Notes: a model not told the origin generated them from the sequence alone. 64,000 nt of DNA from Nostoc sp. KVJ3 (GCF_026127265.1 NZ_WWFG01000001.1:3647501-3711500), one strand, 5' to 3'; counted from the stretch's first letter, positions 51,492 through 61,072 are shown. Made by a program: numbers and translations.

Positions 51492-53987
51492 ATGATTAAT
51501 GAAAAACCAGATTGGATACGATTGCACAAAGCCTTGGCAATAGAAGCCGAACGGGGCTTTACAGACTTGATGGGCAGAGAATACCGTTTTAGTGAATTTC
51601 TCAGCCTAACTTTGGGCAAATTTCCAACAGGCTTACCCCAAACTGAACGCCGCCGTTGGCAAGGACTAGCGGTACAATTTGCTAGTTATCCACATCTGGC
51701 ACTGGAAGAAAGACAACATTTAGTAGCAGAAACTCGTAGGTATCTCTCCCAACTACAGCAACAGGAGGAGGGGGAGGAAGGAACGCAGGGGAGCAGAGGA
51801 GCAGGGGAGCAGAGGAGAACTTATCAATCCCAAATCCCGAATCCCAAATCTCCAATTGTTACTGAAGTTAGTCGGCGGCTTGCACCAAACATTGACCAAA
51901 AACTCAGTGATTTACCAGAAATAGGCTTCAAAAAAGCTGATAATTTGGCCAGGCTTGGTTTACACACCGTCCGCGATTTGCTTTTTTACTATCCTCGTGA
52001 CCATATTGATTATGCGCGTCAGGTGAATATCCGCGAGTTACAGGCGGGTGAGACAGTGACAATAGTCGCTACAGTGAAGCGTTGCAACTGCTTTACTAGC
52101 CCTAAAAATCAGAAATTATCAATTTTAGAACTGGTTGTAAAAGATAATAGCGGTCAACTCAAAATTGGTCGTTTTTACGCAGGTACGCGCTTTAGCAGTC
52201 GCGCTTGGCAAGAAAGTTTAAAACGCCGTTATGCAGTAGGTAGTATTTTAGCGGCGTGCGGGTTGGTGAAAGAAAGTAAATACGGCTTGACATTGGATAA
52301 TCCCGAACTAGAGGTTTTGGCAAATCCAGGAGATTCTATTGAGTCGCTGAATATTGGGCGGGTAGTGCCAATTTATGGATTGACTGAAGGCGTGGTAGCG
52401 AATACAGTCCGACAAGCGGTAATTGCTGCTTTGCCGGCTGCGGCTAACCTGAAAGATCCTTTGCCAAGTGGTTTGCGACAGAAATATGGTTTGATGGAAT
52501 TGAAAGATGCGATCGCTAACATCCACTTTCCAGATGATAGCGCTGCTCTGCAAGTTGCCCGTCGTCGCCTAGTTTTTGATGAATTTTTCTACCTCCAACT
52601 TGGGTTACTGCAACGTCAGCAGCAAGCAAGGGCAATTCAAACTAGCGCCATCCTCGTCCCACGAGGTCAACTTGTAGAGAAATTCCACGAAATACTACCT
52701 TTTAAACTCACTAACGCCCAGCAACGAGTTCTCAACGACATTCTCAACGATTTACAAAAACCCGTACCAATGAATCGTTTGGTGCAAGGTGATGTCGGTT
52801 CTGGTAAAACAGTCGTTGCCGTGCTAGCTATCCTTGCAGCAATTCAATCTGGCTACCAAGCGGCGCTGATGGCTCCCACAGAAGTTTTAGCAGAACAACA
52901 TTATCGCAAGTTAGTTAGTTGGTTTAACCTGCTGCATTTACCAGTGGAATTACTGACAGGTTCCACTAAAACAGCGAAACGAAGACAAATCCATTCTCAG
53001 TTAGGAACTGGTGAATTACCTCTGTTAGTGGGAACTCATGCTTTGATTCAAGATTCTGTGAGCTTCCAGCGACTAGGGTTAGTGGTAATAGATGAACAGC
53101 ATCGTTTTGGTGTAGAACAACGGGCCCGTTTGCAGCAAAAAGGCGAACAACCTCATGTGTTAACTATGACAGCTACTCCAATTCCCCGAACTTTGGCACT
53201 GACGATCCACGGGGATTTAGATGTCAGCCAGATTGATGAACTACCACCAGGACGACAAAAGATTCAGACAACAGTATTATCCGGTCAGCAACGCAACCAT
53301 GCTTACGACCTAATCCGCCGAGAAGTTGCCCAAGGTAGACAAGTTTACGTGGTTTTGCCCTTGGTAGAGGAATCAGAAAAACTGGATTTGCGATCGGCTG
53401 TTGAGGAGCATCAAAAGCTACAAGAAAGTATTTTTCCTGAGTTTCAAGTGGGGCTGCTACACGGTCGGATGAGTTCAGCCGAAAAGGATGAATCAATTAC
53501 CAAATTTCGCGATAACCAAACGCAAATTTTGGTTTCTACTACCGTTGTTGAAGTTGGTGTAGACGTACCGAATGCAACAGTGATGCTCATTGAAAATGCG
53601 GAGCGATTTGGACTGTCACAATTGCACCAACTACGGGGGCGTGTCGGTCGTGGTGCGGCTCAGTCCTATTGTCTGTTGATGAGCAGTTCTAGAAGTCCTG
53701 ATGCTCAACAACGGCTAAAGGTGTTGGAACAGTCTCAGGATGGCTTTTTCATCTCTGAAATGGATATGCGTTTTCGCGGCCCAGGACAAGTACTGGGAAC
53801 TCGTCAATCAGGAGTGCCAGATTTTACCTTAGCGAGTTTAGTTGAAGATGAAGAAGTTTTACTTTTAGCACGGCAAGCAGCAGAGAAAATTATAGAGATG
53901 GATGTGACTTTAGAGCGCTGGTATTTGATGAAAGAAGAGTTGAAATATCGGTATGAGCGGTTGATGGGTGGGGCGATTTTGACATAA
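51492..53987 (+). CDS. recG: ATP-dependent DNA helicase RecG
   Basis: An 831-residue RecG. Residues 1-130 are a cyanobacterial extension with a low-complexity Gly/Glu-rich linker. The wedge domain follows (ADNLARLGLHTVRDLLFYYP), then helicase motifs: Walker A GDVGSGKTVV, motif II VIDEQHRFGVEQ (DEQH), MTATPIPRTL and the C-terminal RGRVGRG. RecG remodels stalled forks and Holliday junctions. It follows the conserved hypothetical gene by 126 bp containing TACAGACGCGATTAATCGC palindromes. Confidence 0.97.
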   Translation: MINEKPDWIRLHKALAIEAERGFTDLMGREYRFSEFLSLTLGKFPTGLPQTERRRWQGLAVQFASYPHLALEERQHLVAETRRYLSQLQQQEEGEEGTQGSRGAGEQRRTYQSQIPNPKSPIVTEVSRRLAPNIDQKLSDLPEIGFKKADNLARLGLHTVRDLLFYYPRDHIDYARQVNIRELQAGETVTIVATVKRCNCFTSPKNQKLSILELVVKDNSGQLKIGRFYAGTRFSSRAWQESLKRRYAVGSILAACGLVKESKYGLTLDNPELEVLANPGDSIESLNIGRVVPIYGLTEGVVANTVRQAVIAALPAAANLKDPLPSGLRQKYGLMELKDAIANIHFPDDSAALQVARRRLVFDEFFYLQLGLLQRQQQARAIQTSAILVPRGQLVEKFHEILPFKLTNAQQRVLNDILNDLQKPVPMNRLVQGDVGSGKTVVAVLAILAAIQSGYQAALMAPTEVLAEQHYRKLVSWFNLLHLPVELLTGSTKTAKRRQIHSQLGTGELPLLVGTHALIQDSVSFQRLGLVVIDEQHRFGVEQRARLQQKGEQPHVLTMTATPIPRTLALTIHGDLDVSQIDELPPGRQKIQTTVLSGQQRNHAYDLIRREVAQGRQVYVVLPLVEESEKLDLRSAVEEHQKLQESIFPEFQVGLLHGRMSSAEKDESITKFRDNQTQILVSTTVVEVGVDVPNATVMLIENAERFGLSQLHQLRGRVGRGAAQSYCLLMSSSRSPDAQQRLKVLEQSQDGFFISEMDMRFRGPGQVLGTRQSGVPDFTLASLVEDEEVLLLARQAAEKIIEMDVTLERWYLMKEELKYRYERLMGGAILT

Positions 53988-54491
53988 TAATTTTAGAGCA
54001 ACTTTCTATTTTCAAATGTCGAACATTTCCAATTGGTATAAAATCTGTCTTTAAATATATTCCTATACCATTCTTGATAATTTTGTGTAAGTCCTGTCAT
54101 AGAGTCACGTAGAAGATGAACGGCGACTAGCTTACAACATAGTCAGAGTGCAAGCATTTATGAAAAATATTTTCGTAATATGCTTGATTATTCTGGCTGT
54201 CTGTGATATTTTTCTCCTTATGTCCTAAAAATACGGTAAATCGATAGATTTGCAGTATTAAGCTAAATATAATTAACGTAGTCGGTCTAAAATGGCTTTT
54301 AAGTCTAATAGAAGCAGGTCAGTTGCGTCTTTCCATTGATTTAGAAGCTTCTTGGACACAAATAGCTGACGTAGCCCAACAACTACTCGACAGAATAATT
54401 CGTAGTTCGTAATTAATTCTCTTTTCATGCACTCGTTTATAGAGAAAGAATAATTTTCCTCTTGTTGCAATTAAGCAGATTTATCAGTGGG
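53988..54491. other. Intergenic region with a possible gene remnant
   Basis: No intact gene. At about 54293-54412 on the plus strand a short frame reads WLLSLIEAGQLRLSIDLEA and ends after 39 codons with no start, perhaps a gene remnant. The gap also has a TTTTGTGTAAGTCCT fragment of the MITE-type terminus near 54082-54096. Confidence 0.35.
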
Positions 54492-54845
54492 ATGATAATT
54501 ACGAATTATGCTGACTTCTGGTTGAAACTAGATCAGCTTGTAGCGGTTACTAAGCTCAAGATAGATCGTCCAAAGGGGACATTACATCCACGTTATCCAT
54601 CTTTCATTTATCCGTTAGATTATGGATATTTACAAGGTACTCGCTCTGGAGATGGGAATGATATTGATGTCTGGATAGGTAGCTTGTCTAGTCAAACAGT
54701 AACTGCGGTTATTTGTAGTATTGATTTAGAAAAGCGAGATACAGAAATCAAGATACTTCTGGGTTGTACATCCGAGGAAAATTCATTGATTTTGGATATC
54801 CATAATACAGGTTCTCAATCGGCAATATTATTGGTTCGCAAGTAA
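54492..54845 (+). CDS. Short inorganic-pyrophosphatase-like protein
   Basis: About 117 residues from ATG 54492 (MIITNYADFWLKLDQLVAVT). It contains IDRPKGTLHPRYPSFIYPLDY, then GYLQGTRSGDGNDIDVWIG, which parallels the EIPKGS ... YPxDYG ... DGDPLDV signature of soluble family I pyrophosphatases. It is much shorter than the usual 170 residues and lacks the later conserved C-terminal acid cluster, so activity on pyrophosphate is uncertain. It lies just before the sulfur-type gene cluster. Confidence 0.7.
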   Translation: MIITNYADFWLKLDQLVAVTKLKIDRPKGTLHPRYPSFIYPLDYGYLQGTRSGDGNDIDVWIGSLSSQTVTAVICSIDLEKRDTEIKILLGCTSEENSLILDIHNTGSQSAILLVRK

Positions 54846-54870
54846 ATTACATTTTTGAGTGTAAGTTTGT

Positions 54871-55671
54871 ATGAGCTTAGAACTAAAACTATCAGGTAAA
54901 ACAGCGATCGTTACAGGAGGAAGTGCGGGAATTGGTTTAGCAACCGCTAAGGCACTCTATAGTGAGGGTGTGAATGTTGCGATCGCAGCCCGCAATCAAG
55001 AAAGACTAGAAAATGCCGTAGCTGCCATCCAATCCCTACCCACGTCAGGGGCAAAAGTGATTGCTATCAGCGCTGATTTAACAAAAGCAGAGGATGTTGA
55101 AAAAGTTGTTTCAACCACCTTAGCCCAGTTTAATCAGATTGATATCTTGATTAATAACGCTGGTTCAGCCCGTGCTGGGTCTTTCCTGGAATCCACTGAT
55201 GATTTATTTTTGGATGCTTGGAACTTAAAATTATTGGGCTACATCCGCTTAGTTAGAGCCGTTGTCCCCCATCAAAAAAGTCGCGGTGATGGCCGGATTG
55301 TCAATATAGTCGGCGGTGCAGGACGTACACCCCGCCCTAACTTCCTAGCTGGTGGTACAAGCAATGCTGCTTTGCTGAACTTCACAAAGGGCATTTCTAA
55401 AGAGTTAGCCGAGTACAATATTCGCATTAATGCGATCTCACCTGGTGCTACAGCTACTGAGCGTGCCGAAACTTTAGCTCGGCAAAACGCCCAAGCGCAA
55501 GGGATCACTGTTGAGCAAGTAAAGGCACAAAATATCCAAAATATTCCTTTAAAAAGAATCGCCCAGCCAGAAGAAATTGCTGCACTGGCGCTATTTTTGG
55601 TGTCTGATTTAGCTGCATCGATTACAGGGACAGAGATTATCGTTGATGGCGGCTCTACTCCTGGTGTTTAG
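54871..55671 (+). CDS. SDR-family protein with altered catalytic motif
   Basis: A 266-residue short-chain dehydrogenase/reductase fold. The cofactor motif TGGSAGIGLA (residues 15-24) and NNAG (about 91-94) are normal. At the active site, where SDRs have YxxxK (for example YSASKAALL), the sequence is GGTSNAALLNFTKG: Tyr and Lys are replaced. The C-terminus ends LFLVSDLAASITGTEIIVDGG, as usual. It leads a cluster with TauD, GST and a flavin monooxygenase, suggesting work on an organosulfur or related compound; the altered motif makes ordinary redox activity doubtful. Confidence 0.88.
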   Translation: MSLELKLSGKTAIVTGGSAGIGLATAKALYSEGVNVAIAARNQERLENAVAAIQSLPTSGAKVIAISADLTKAEDVEKVVSTTLAQFNQIDILINNAGSARAGSFLESTDDLFLDAWNLKLLGYIRLVRAVVPHQKSRGDGRIVNIVGGAGRTPRPNFLAGGTSNAALLNFTKGISKELAEYNIRINAISPGATATERAETLARQNAQAQGITVEQVKAQNIQNIPLKRIAQPEEIAALALFLVSDLAASITGTEIIVDGGSTPGV

Positions 55672-55672
55672 C

Positions 55673-55695
55673 AGACGCGATGAATCGCGTCTCTA
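55673..55695. repeat. Palindromic AGACGCGATGAATCGCGTCT repeat
   Basis: A near-perfect palindrome right after the SDR stop codon, one of the TAGAGACG family, possibly a weak terminator between SDR and TauD genes. Confidence 0.6.
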
Positions 55696-55730
55696 CATTG
55701 TAAAAACATAAATTTCTTGGAGATAAAAAC

Positions 55731-56645
55731 ATGGGTTCTCAATACTTTGATATCAAACCAGTTGCAGGACGTATCGGTGCTGAAATCATCGGTGTTAATC
55801 TGAGTTCTAACCTCAGCGATGACATCATCAGTGATATTCGCAAGACTCTAGTCAAATACAAAGTGATCTTTTTCCGTGGTCAGCAACAGCTTGATGCTGA
55901 TGGACAAGTCGCCTTCGCTCGTCGTTTTGGTGAAGTCACTACAGCCCATCCCACAGTACCATCGCTTCCAGAAAACCCAGAAGTTTTAGACCTGAATTAT
56001 GGGCGCACCACTTCCCGCGCTAATAACTGGCATACCGATGTGACATTTGTAGACCGTCCTCCCCTCGGTTCTATCTTACGAGCGCTTGATATTCCCCCAA
56101 CCGGTGGCGATACAGTCTGGGCAAACTCTGTGACTGCATACGAAGATTTACCTACTCATCTACGTAATCTTGCAGATCAACTTTGGGCAGTACATAGCAA
56201 CGCCTACGACTATGCAACTGGATTTGACCTACCTGAAGATGTCAAAGCTCATCGGGCTGTCTTCACCTCGACTGTATACGAGACTCTGCACCCAGTTGTA
56301 CGCATACATCCCGAATCTGGGGAGCGCGGGCTATTCATCGGCGGATTTGTACGCCAGTTCCGTGGCTTATCAACAACTGAATCAGATGATATTCTCCGAC
56401 TGTTGCAAGCATATATTACACGTCCTGAGAACACAGTCCGTTGGCGTTGGCAGGTTGGTGACGTAGCCTTTTGGGACAACCGGGCGACTCAACATTATGC
56501 GATCGCAGATTACGGCGATCAGCCCCGCCACGTTCAACGAGTCACAATTGTCGGCGATCTGCCAGTTGGCATTGATGGTAAACAAAGTGAGGTCATCAAG
56601 GGAGATGCTTCTCAGTACAACCGACGTGAGGCGGTGACTGCGTAA
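55731..56645 (+). CDS. TauD/TfdA-family dioxygenase
   Basis: A 304-residue Fe(II)/2-oxoglutarate dioxygenase. The facial triad is visible: WHTDVTF gives the His and Asp (about residues 101-103), and a distal His is in ATQHYAI near residue 252; LHPVVRIHPESGERGLFIGG and RWRWQVGDVAFWDNR are family segments, the Arg of the latter holding 2-oxoglutarate. TauD releases sulfite from taurine; other members attack alkyl sulfates or herbicides. Neighbours suggest an organosulfur substrate. Confidence 0.9.
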   Translation: MGSQYFDIKPVAGRIGAEIIGVNLSSNLSDDIISDIRKTLVKYKVIFFRGQQQLDADGQVAFARRFGEVTTAHPTVPSLPENPEVLDLNYGRTTSRANNWHTDVTFVDRPPLGSILRALDIPPTGGDTVWANSVTAYEDLPTHLRNLADQLWAVHSNAYDYATGFDLPEDVKAHRAVFTSTVYETLHPVVRIHPESGERGLFIGGFVRQFRGLSTTESDDILRLLQAYITRPENTVRWRWQVGDVAFWDNRATQHYAIADYGDQPRHVQRVTIVGDLPVGIDGKQSEVIKGDASQYNRREAVTA

Positions 56646-56998
56646 TAGGGACTCGCGTAAAAAGTAGTAGTCTGTCCCAAAAGTTTTGAGAGGTTAGTAG
56701 TGTTCAGATCCCCGACTTCTTGAAGAAGTCGGGGATCTGAATACCACAAAATTAATGCAATAGACCAGTAGTACTTTGTCAAGCTAGTTTTGAGGATTTG
56801 TAGTAAGGACTTTAGTGCTTAGAAAATAAGGGCTAAAGTCCTTACTATGAACTTGCTTACCCATCAATTTAAGCTTGACAGACTAATAAATATCACTGAA
56901 AGATATTTTAGGTATTTCCTAATTTATTTACCAGATTTTTTCAAATGTTAAAACGATAGACATTTGAATCCAGTACCTAATGACGATCGCGCTTTTTT
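56646..56998. repeat. Intergenic region with two strong palindromes
   Basis: No gene. A near-perfect palindrome, CAGATCCCCGACTTCTT with its complement (56705-56739), follows the TauD stop. A second hairpin at about 56808-56850 has 15-bp arms TAGTAAGGACTTTAG. A related GGACTTTAGCC fragment lies near 41317. Confidence 0.65.
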
Positions 56999-57592
56999 AT
57001 GAAACTTTTCTATACACCTAACTCACCCTATGCACGCATTGCACGGGTAGCAATAATAGAACTGAATCTGTACAATCGCATCGAAATACAAAAAGTCATT
57101 GCACGAGATCCCAACAGCGAGCTACTTAATTACAACCCTACAGGTAAAGTTCCAACTCTAACGACTGACGACGGATTTATTTTGAGTGAAACACGTATAA
57201 TTTGCGTCTATTTGAATCACTTCAATCCTGAGATCAAACTAGTTTCTGACATTTCTAATGGCTTTTTACAGCAACTTGAAGGTATGAGTGGTGGGTTCAT
57301 AGATGGTATTGCTGTGTGGGTACGGGAGTTAAGGCGTTCCCACAATGAGCAATCACCTGGGGTAATCGAGTTTGAGCGTGAGCGGGCATTGAGAATTTTG
57401 GACTACTTCGAGAAGATATCAGATAAACTCGACCAAACTCCTAAACTTGCTCATATAACCCTCGCCTCTGCACTTGGATTAGAAATCCGTCTTCCTGATT
57501 TGCAATGGCGGCAGAAATATCCAAAACTTGCTAATTGGTACGATGAATTCTCTAAACTACCCTCCATCCAAGCAACAAGACCAGAGTCTTAA
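56999..57592 (+). CDS. Glutathione S-transferase-like protein
   Basis: A 197-residue protein of the GST fold. The thioredoxin-like half begins MKLFYTPNSPYARIARVAII (a Ser instead of Cys in the active loop), with NPTGKVPTLTTDDGFILSET, where SE of the GSH-binding motif follows the cis-Pro. The C-terminal half is helical. It could conjugate glutathione or cleave a thioether. It sits between TauD and the flavin monooxygenase; the coordinates and spacing suggest one transcriptional unit. Confidence 0.88.
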   Translation: MKLFYTPNSPYARIARVAIIELNLYNRIEIQKVIARDPNSELLNYNPTGKVPTLTTDDGFILSETRIICVYLNHFNPEIKLVSDISNGFLQQLEGMSGGFIDGIAVWVRELRRSHNEQSPGVIEFERERALRILDYFEKISDKLDQTPKLAHITLASALGLEIRLPDLQWRQKYPKLANWYDEFSKLPSIQATRPES

Positions 57593-57660
57593 TAACTAAC
57601 ATTTTCTTGTTCCAAACAAGAGAACGAAAAAATCATAAGTACGCCCTCACAAATACAAAC

Positions 57661-59040
57661 ATGAGTACAAAAAAACAACTTAAACTCGGAGCATTTTTAC
57701 CCGGTAGTGGTCATCACGTTGCAGCATGGCGACATCCCAACACCCCGGCTGATGGAGGTCTAAACTTCCAACATTACAAGCAGCTGGCACAAACAGCTGA
57801 ACGAGGTAAATTTGATATGCTTTTCCTCGCAGATGGTTTAGCCGTCTGGGATCGAGGGCAAGGGACTGAGGCTTTTAGCCGTTCGGGACAATTCAGTGTC
57901 CACTTTGAACCTTTAACTTTATTGTCGGCTCTGTCTGCGGTTACAGAAAATATCGGATTGGTGGCGACATCATCAACGACTTATGATGAACCTTTTCATC
58001 TCGCCCGCAAGTTTGCATCACTAGATTATCTCAGCGGTGGTCGTGCTGGATGGAATCTTGTCACCTCTGCTGCTGAAGCCGCAGCGCAGAATTTCAGCCA
58101 AGAAAACCACCTAGAACACTCGCTACGCTATGAACGGGCGAGGGAATTTGTGGATGTTGTTACCAAACTTTGGGACAGTTGGGAGGACGATGCTTTCCTC
58201 CACAATAAGGAGTCAGGTATTTACTTCGATGCAGAAAAGCTGCATATTCCCCATCACAAGGGTAAATATTTCTCGGTACGCGGCCCGCTGAATGTGGCGC
58301 GTCCACCACAGGGGTATCCAGTAATCGTACAAGCTGGATCTTCCGAGGCTGGACAGGATTTAGCTGCCCAAACAGCAGAGGCGATTTTCACTGCACAACA
58401 GACATTGGCAGAAGCTCAAGCTTTCTACGCCAGCGTCAAGGGGAGATTGACGAAATACGGACGTTCCCCCGATCATCTCAAAATTATGCCAGGGGTATTC
58501 CCGGTAATTGGTAAGACTGAGCAGGAAGCTAAGGATAAATATGAGCAACTTCAGGAGTTGATTCATCCCCTGGTAGGATTAGGGTTGCTATCTGGGCTAG
58601 TGGGTGGCCATGATTTATCTCAATATCCCCTAGATGGGCCGCTGCCGGATCTGCCAGATACTAACGGTGGCAAAAGCCGCTTGCAGTTGATTACCGATCT
58701 TGCCCGCAGAGAGAATTTAACAATCCGGCAACTGTATTTGTGGATTGCAGGAGCGCGGGGACATCGAACGATTCTCGGAACACCAGAATATATTGCGGAT
58801 CAGTTAGAAGATTGGTTTGTTAATGGTGGGGCTGATGGATTCAACATCATGCCGCCCTGGTTGCCTGGGGGTTTAGATGAATTCGTAGACTTGGTAATTC
58901 CCAAACTGCAACGCCGGGGAATATTTCGTACTGAGTATGAAGGCCCTACCTTGCGCGAAAATCTCGGTTTACCCCGTCCAGTGAACCAGTTCGCCAAAAA
59001 TACTGCTCCTGAACTTGTGAGCGCTGGTTCCTTTGCATAG
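57661..59040 (+). CDS. NtaA/SnaA/DszA-family FMN-dependent monooxygenase
   Basis: A 459-residue flavin monooxygenase of the DszA/NtaA group. ATG 57661 (MSTKKQLKLGAFLPGSGHHV) is the natural start; the frame runs back 18 codons without support. Marks are AAWRHPNTPADGGLNFQHYK, FDMLFLADGLAVW, ATSSTTYDEPFHLARKFASL and SGGRAGWNLVTS, then YPVIVQAGSSEAGQDLAA. Members open dibenzothiophene sulfone, nitrilotriacetate or similar substrates with FMNH2. With SDR, TauD and GST upstream it completes an organosulfur-type scavenging set; SfnB/DszC-like proteins are at the other end of the window. Confidence 0.92.
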   Translation: MSTKKQLKLGAFLPGSGHHVAAWRHPNTPADGGLNFQHYKQLAQTAERGKFDMLFLADGLAVWDRGQGTEAFSRSGQFSVHFEPLTLLSALSAVTENIGLVATSSTTYDEPFHLARKFASLDYLSGGRAGWNLVTSAAEAAAQNFSQENHLEHSLRYERAREFVDVVTKLWDSWEDDAFLHNKESGIYFDAEKLHIPHHKGKYFSVRGPLNVARPPQGYPVIVQAGSSEAGQDLAAQTAEAIFTAQQTLAEAQAFYASVKGRLTKYGRSPDHLKIMPGVFPVIGKTEQEAKDKYEQLQELIHPLVGLGLLSGLVGGHDLSQYPLDGPLPDLPDTNGGKSRLQLITDLARRENLTIRQLYLWIAGARGHRTILGTPEYIADQLEDWFVNGGADGFNIMPPWLPGGLDEFVDLVIPKLQRRGIFRTEYEGPTLRENLGLPRPVNQFAKNTAPELVSAGSFA

Positions 59041-59542
59041 TTTTGATTAGACATCTCCGAAAAAGAATGTAGAGACGTAGCAGTGCTACGTCTCTACAAG
59101 GATTGTGGATAGCGTATATTTAATTTCTGGAGATGTCTATTGAACAACTGATACAGCACTTCCGGCAGATATGAGGTACATCCTCAAAGCTGAAAGCTAT
59201 GATAGGAGAGGGGCAAGAGGAAAACTGTATTGCAGAATAGCCGGAAGCACTGTATCATGTCCGCCAAATTACTTACGATATGTCATTGCGATCGCAATGA
59301 AGTGGAGTGAAGCATAAGTCCTTCGGACACGCTTCGCGAACGCAGAGTCCTGGTGATTGCTTCACTCCGTACCCTTCTTCTTCGGAGACGCTATTCGCGT
59401 TCGGGAAAGCCAAGGGCAACGCAATGACAAGTAGTAGCAATGACGTAACTATTTTGATAAAAAAATCGTCTCTGTGGTTTCACTAATGCCAATATAGCGA
59501 ATTATCTGCTAGAGATTTGAAAGGTTTACTGTTATAGAATAA
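59041..59542. other. Intergenic region with repeat elements
   Basis: No gene. The TAGAGACG palindrome recurs at about 59070-59097. A CATTGCGA element spans about 59282-59428. The comM promoter presumably lies after 59430. Confidence 0.5.
59282..59428. repeat. CATTGCGA inverted-repeat element, copy 3
   Basis: GTCATTGCGA at the left and GCAATGAC at the right bound a 147-bp element with several internal GC-rich inverted motifs (GAAGTGGAGTGAAGC against GCTTCACTCC). Related to copies at 43935 and 47483. Confidence 0.55.
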
Positions 59543-61072
59543 ATGCTTGCCAGAGTCTGGAGTGCATCAATTGTAGGCATCGATGCCGTCAAAGTAGGCG
59601 TAGAAGTCGATGTCTCAGGGGGATTACCGGGAATTGTTGTCTTGGGACTGCCAGATTCAGCGATTCAAGAATCAAGAGAAAGAGTCAAAGCAACTTTGAA
59701 AAATGCAGGTTTCGCTTTTCCCATGCGGAAAATTGTAATCAATTTGACTCCGGCAGATTTACGCAAAGAAGGCCCCTGTTTCGATTTGCCTATAAGTGTG
59801 GGAATTTTGGCGGCTTCTGAGCAAGTTAGCGCTGATTTGTTAGGGGATTATCTATTCTTAGGTGAAGTGTCTCTAGATGGCAGCTTGCGTCCGGTGGCTG
59901 GTGTTTTACCGATCGCAGCCGCAGCCCAAAAAATGGGTATTGCAGGTCTAGTTCTCCCTGCTGATAATGCCCAAGAAGCGGCTGTGGTTAAAGACTTGGC
60001 TGTTTACGGCTGCAAACATCTGTCTGATGTAGTGGATCTTTTAAATAATCCAGAGCGTTACAAACCTGTGGAGATGGATACTATAGTAGAGACAGCAACA
60101 CTGTTTGACTCTAGTGCAGATTTGCATGAGGTGAAAGGACAAAATCATGCGCGTCGGGCTTTAGAAATTGCTGCTGCTGGTGGGCACAATTTAATCTTTG
60201 TCGGGCCGCCTGGTAGTGGAAAAACTATGTTAGCACGGCGCTTACCAGGAATTTTACCACCTCTGAGTTTTGCTGAATCTTTAGAAGTGACTCGCATTCA
60301 TTCAGTAGCTGGTTTATTGAAAAATCGCGGTTCTTTGGTACGCGATCGCCCTTTTCGCAGTCCCCATCACTCGGCATCTGGGCCTTCTCTAGTTGGTGGC
60401 GGGAGTTTTCCTCGTCCTGGGGAAATTTCATTATCTCACAGAGGTGTGCTTTTTTTGGATGAACTCACGGAATTTAAGCGTGATGTGCTGGAATTTCTGC
60501 GTCAGCCTTTAGAAGATGGCTACGTTACAATTTCCCGTACCAAACTATCAGTAACGTTTCCCGCGCAGTTTACTTTAGTAGCGAGTACTAATCCCTGTCC
60601 TTGCGGATACTATGGCGATACCATCCAACAATGTACTTGTTCTCCTCGTCAACGCGATCAATATTGGGCAAAACTTTCTGGCCCGTTGATGGATCGGATT
60701 GATTTACAAGTTGCAGTGAATCGCTTGAAACCAGAAGAAATTACCCAACAACCTACCGGAGAAACATCAACATCAGTCCGGGAACGAGTTCAACAAGCAA
60801 GCGATCGCGCCATTACCCGCTTCCAGGGAGAAGTAAATCTGCGTTGCAATGCCCACATGCAGAGTCGCCATCTCCAGAAATGGTGCAAGTTAGATGATGC
60901 TAGCCGCAATTTATTAGAAGCAGCAATTAGAAAATTAGGCTTATCGGCAAGAGCAAGCGATCGCATTCTCAAAGTAGCACGAACGATTGCAGATTTAGCG
61001 GGAGACGAAAAGCTCAAAACCAATCATGTAGCGGAAGCAATTCAGTATCGGACAATTGACAGAATGCAGTAA
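59543..61072 (+). CDS. comM: ComM/YifB Mg-chelatase-like AAA+ ATPase
   Basis: A 509-residue protein with a Lon-like N-terminal domain (GLPGIVVLGLPDSAIQESRE) and an AAA+ domain: Walker A GPPGSGKTMLARR, Walker B LFLDELTEF, and a C-terminal sensor region. A CPCGYYGD cluster near residue 352 may bind zinc. ComM is a DNA branch-migration helicase that aids integration of transformed DNA. It is monocistronic. Confidence 0.95.
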   Translation: MLARVWSASIVGIDAVKVGVEVDVSGGLPGIVVLGLPDSAIQESRERVKATLKNAGFAFPMRKIVINLTPADLRKEGPCFDLPISVGILAASEQVSADLLGDYLFLGEVSLDGSLRPVAGVLPIAAAAQKMGIAGLVLPADNAQEAAVVKDLAVYGCKHLSDVVDLLNNPERYKPVEMDTIVETATLFDSSADLHEVKGQNHARRALEIAAAGGHNLIFVGPPGSGKTMLARRLPGILPPLSFAESLEVTRIHSVAGLLKNRGSLVRDRPFRSPHHSASGPSLVGGGSFPRPGEISLSHRGVLFLDELTEFKRDVLEFLRQPLEDGYVTISRTKLSVTFPAQFTLVASTNPCPCGYYGDTIQQCTCSPRQRDQYWAKLSGPLMDRIDLQVAVNRLKPEEITQQPTGETSTSVRERVQQASDRAITRFQGEVNLRCNAHMQSRHLQKWCKLDDASRNLLEAAIRKLGLSARASDRILKVARTIADLAGDEKLKTNHVAEAIQYRTIDRMQ

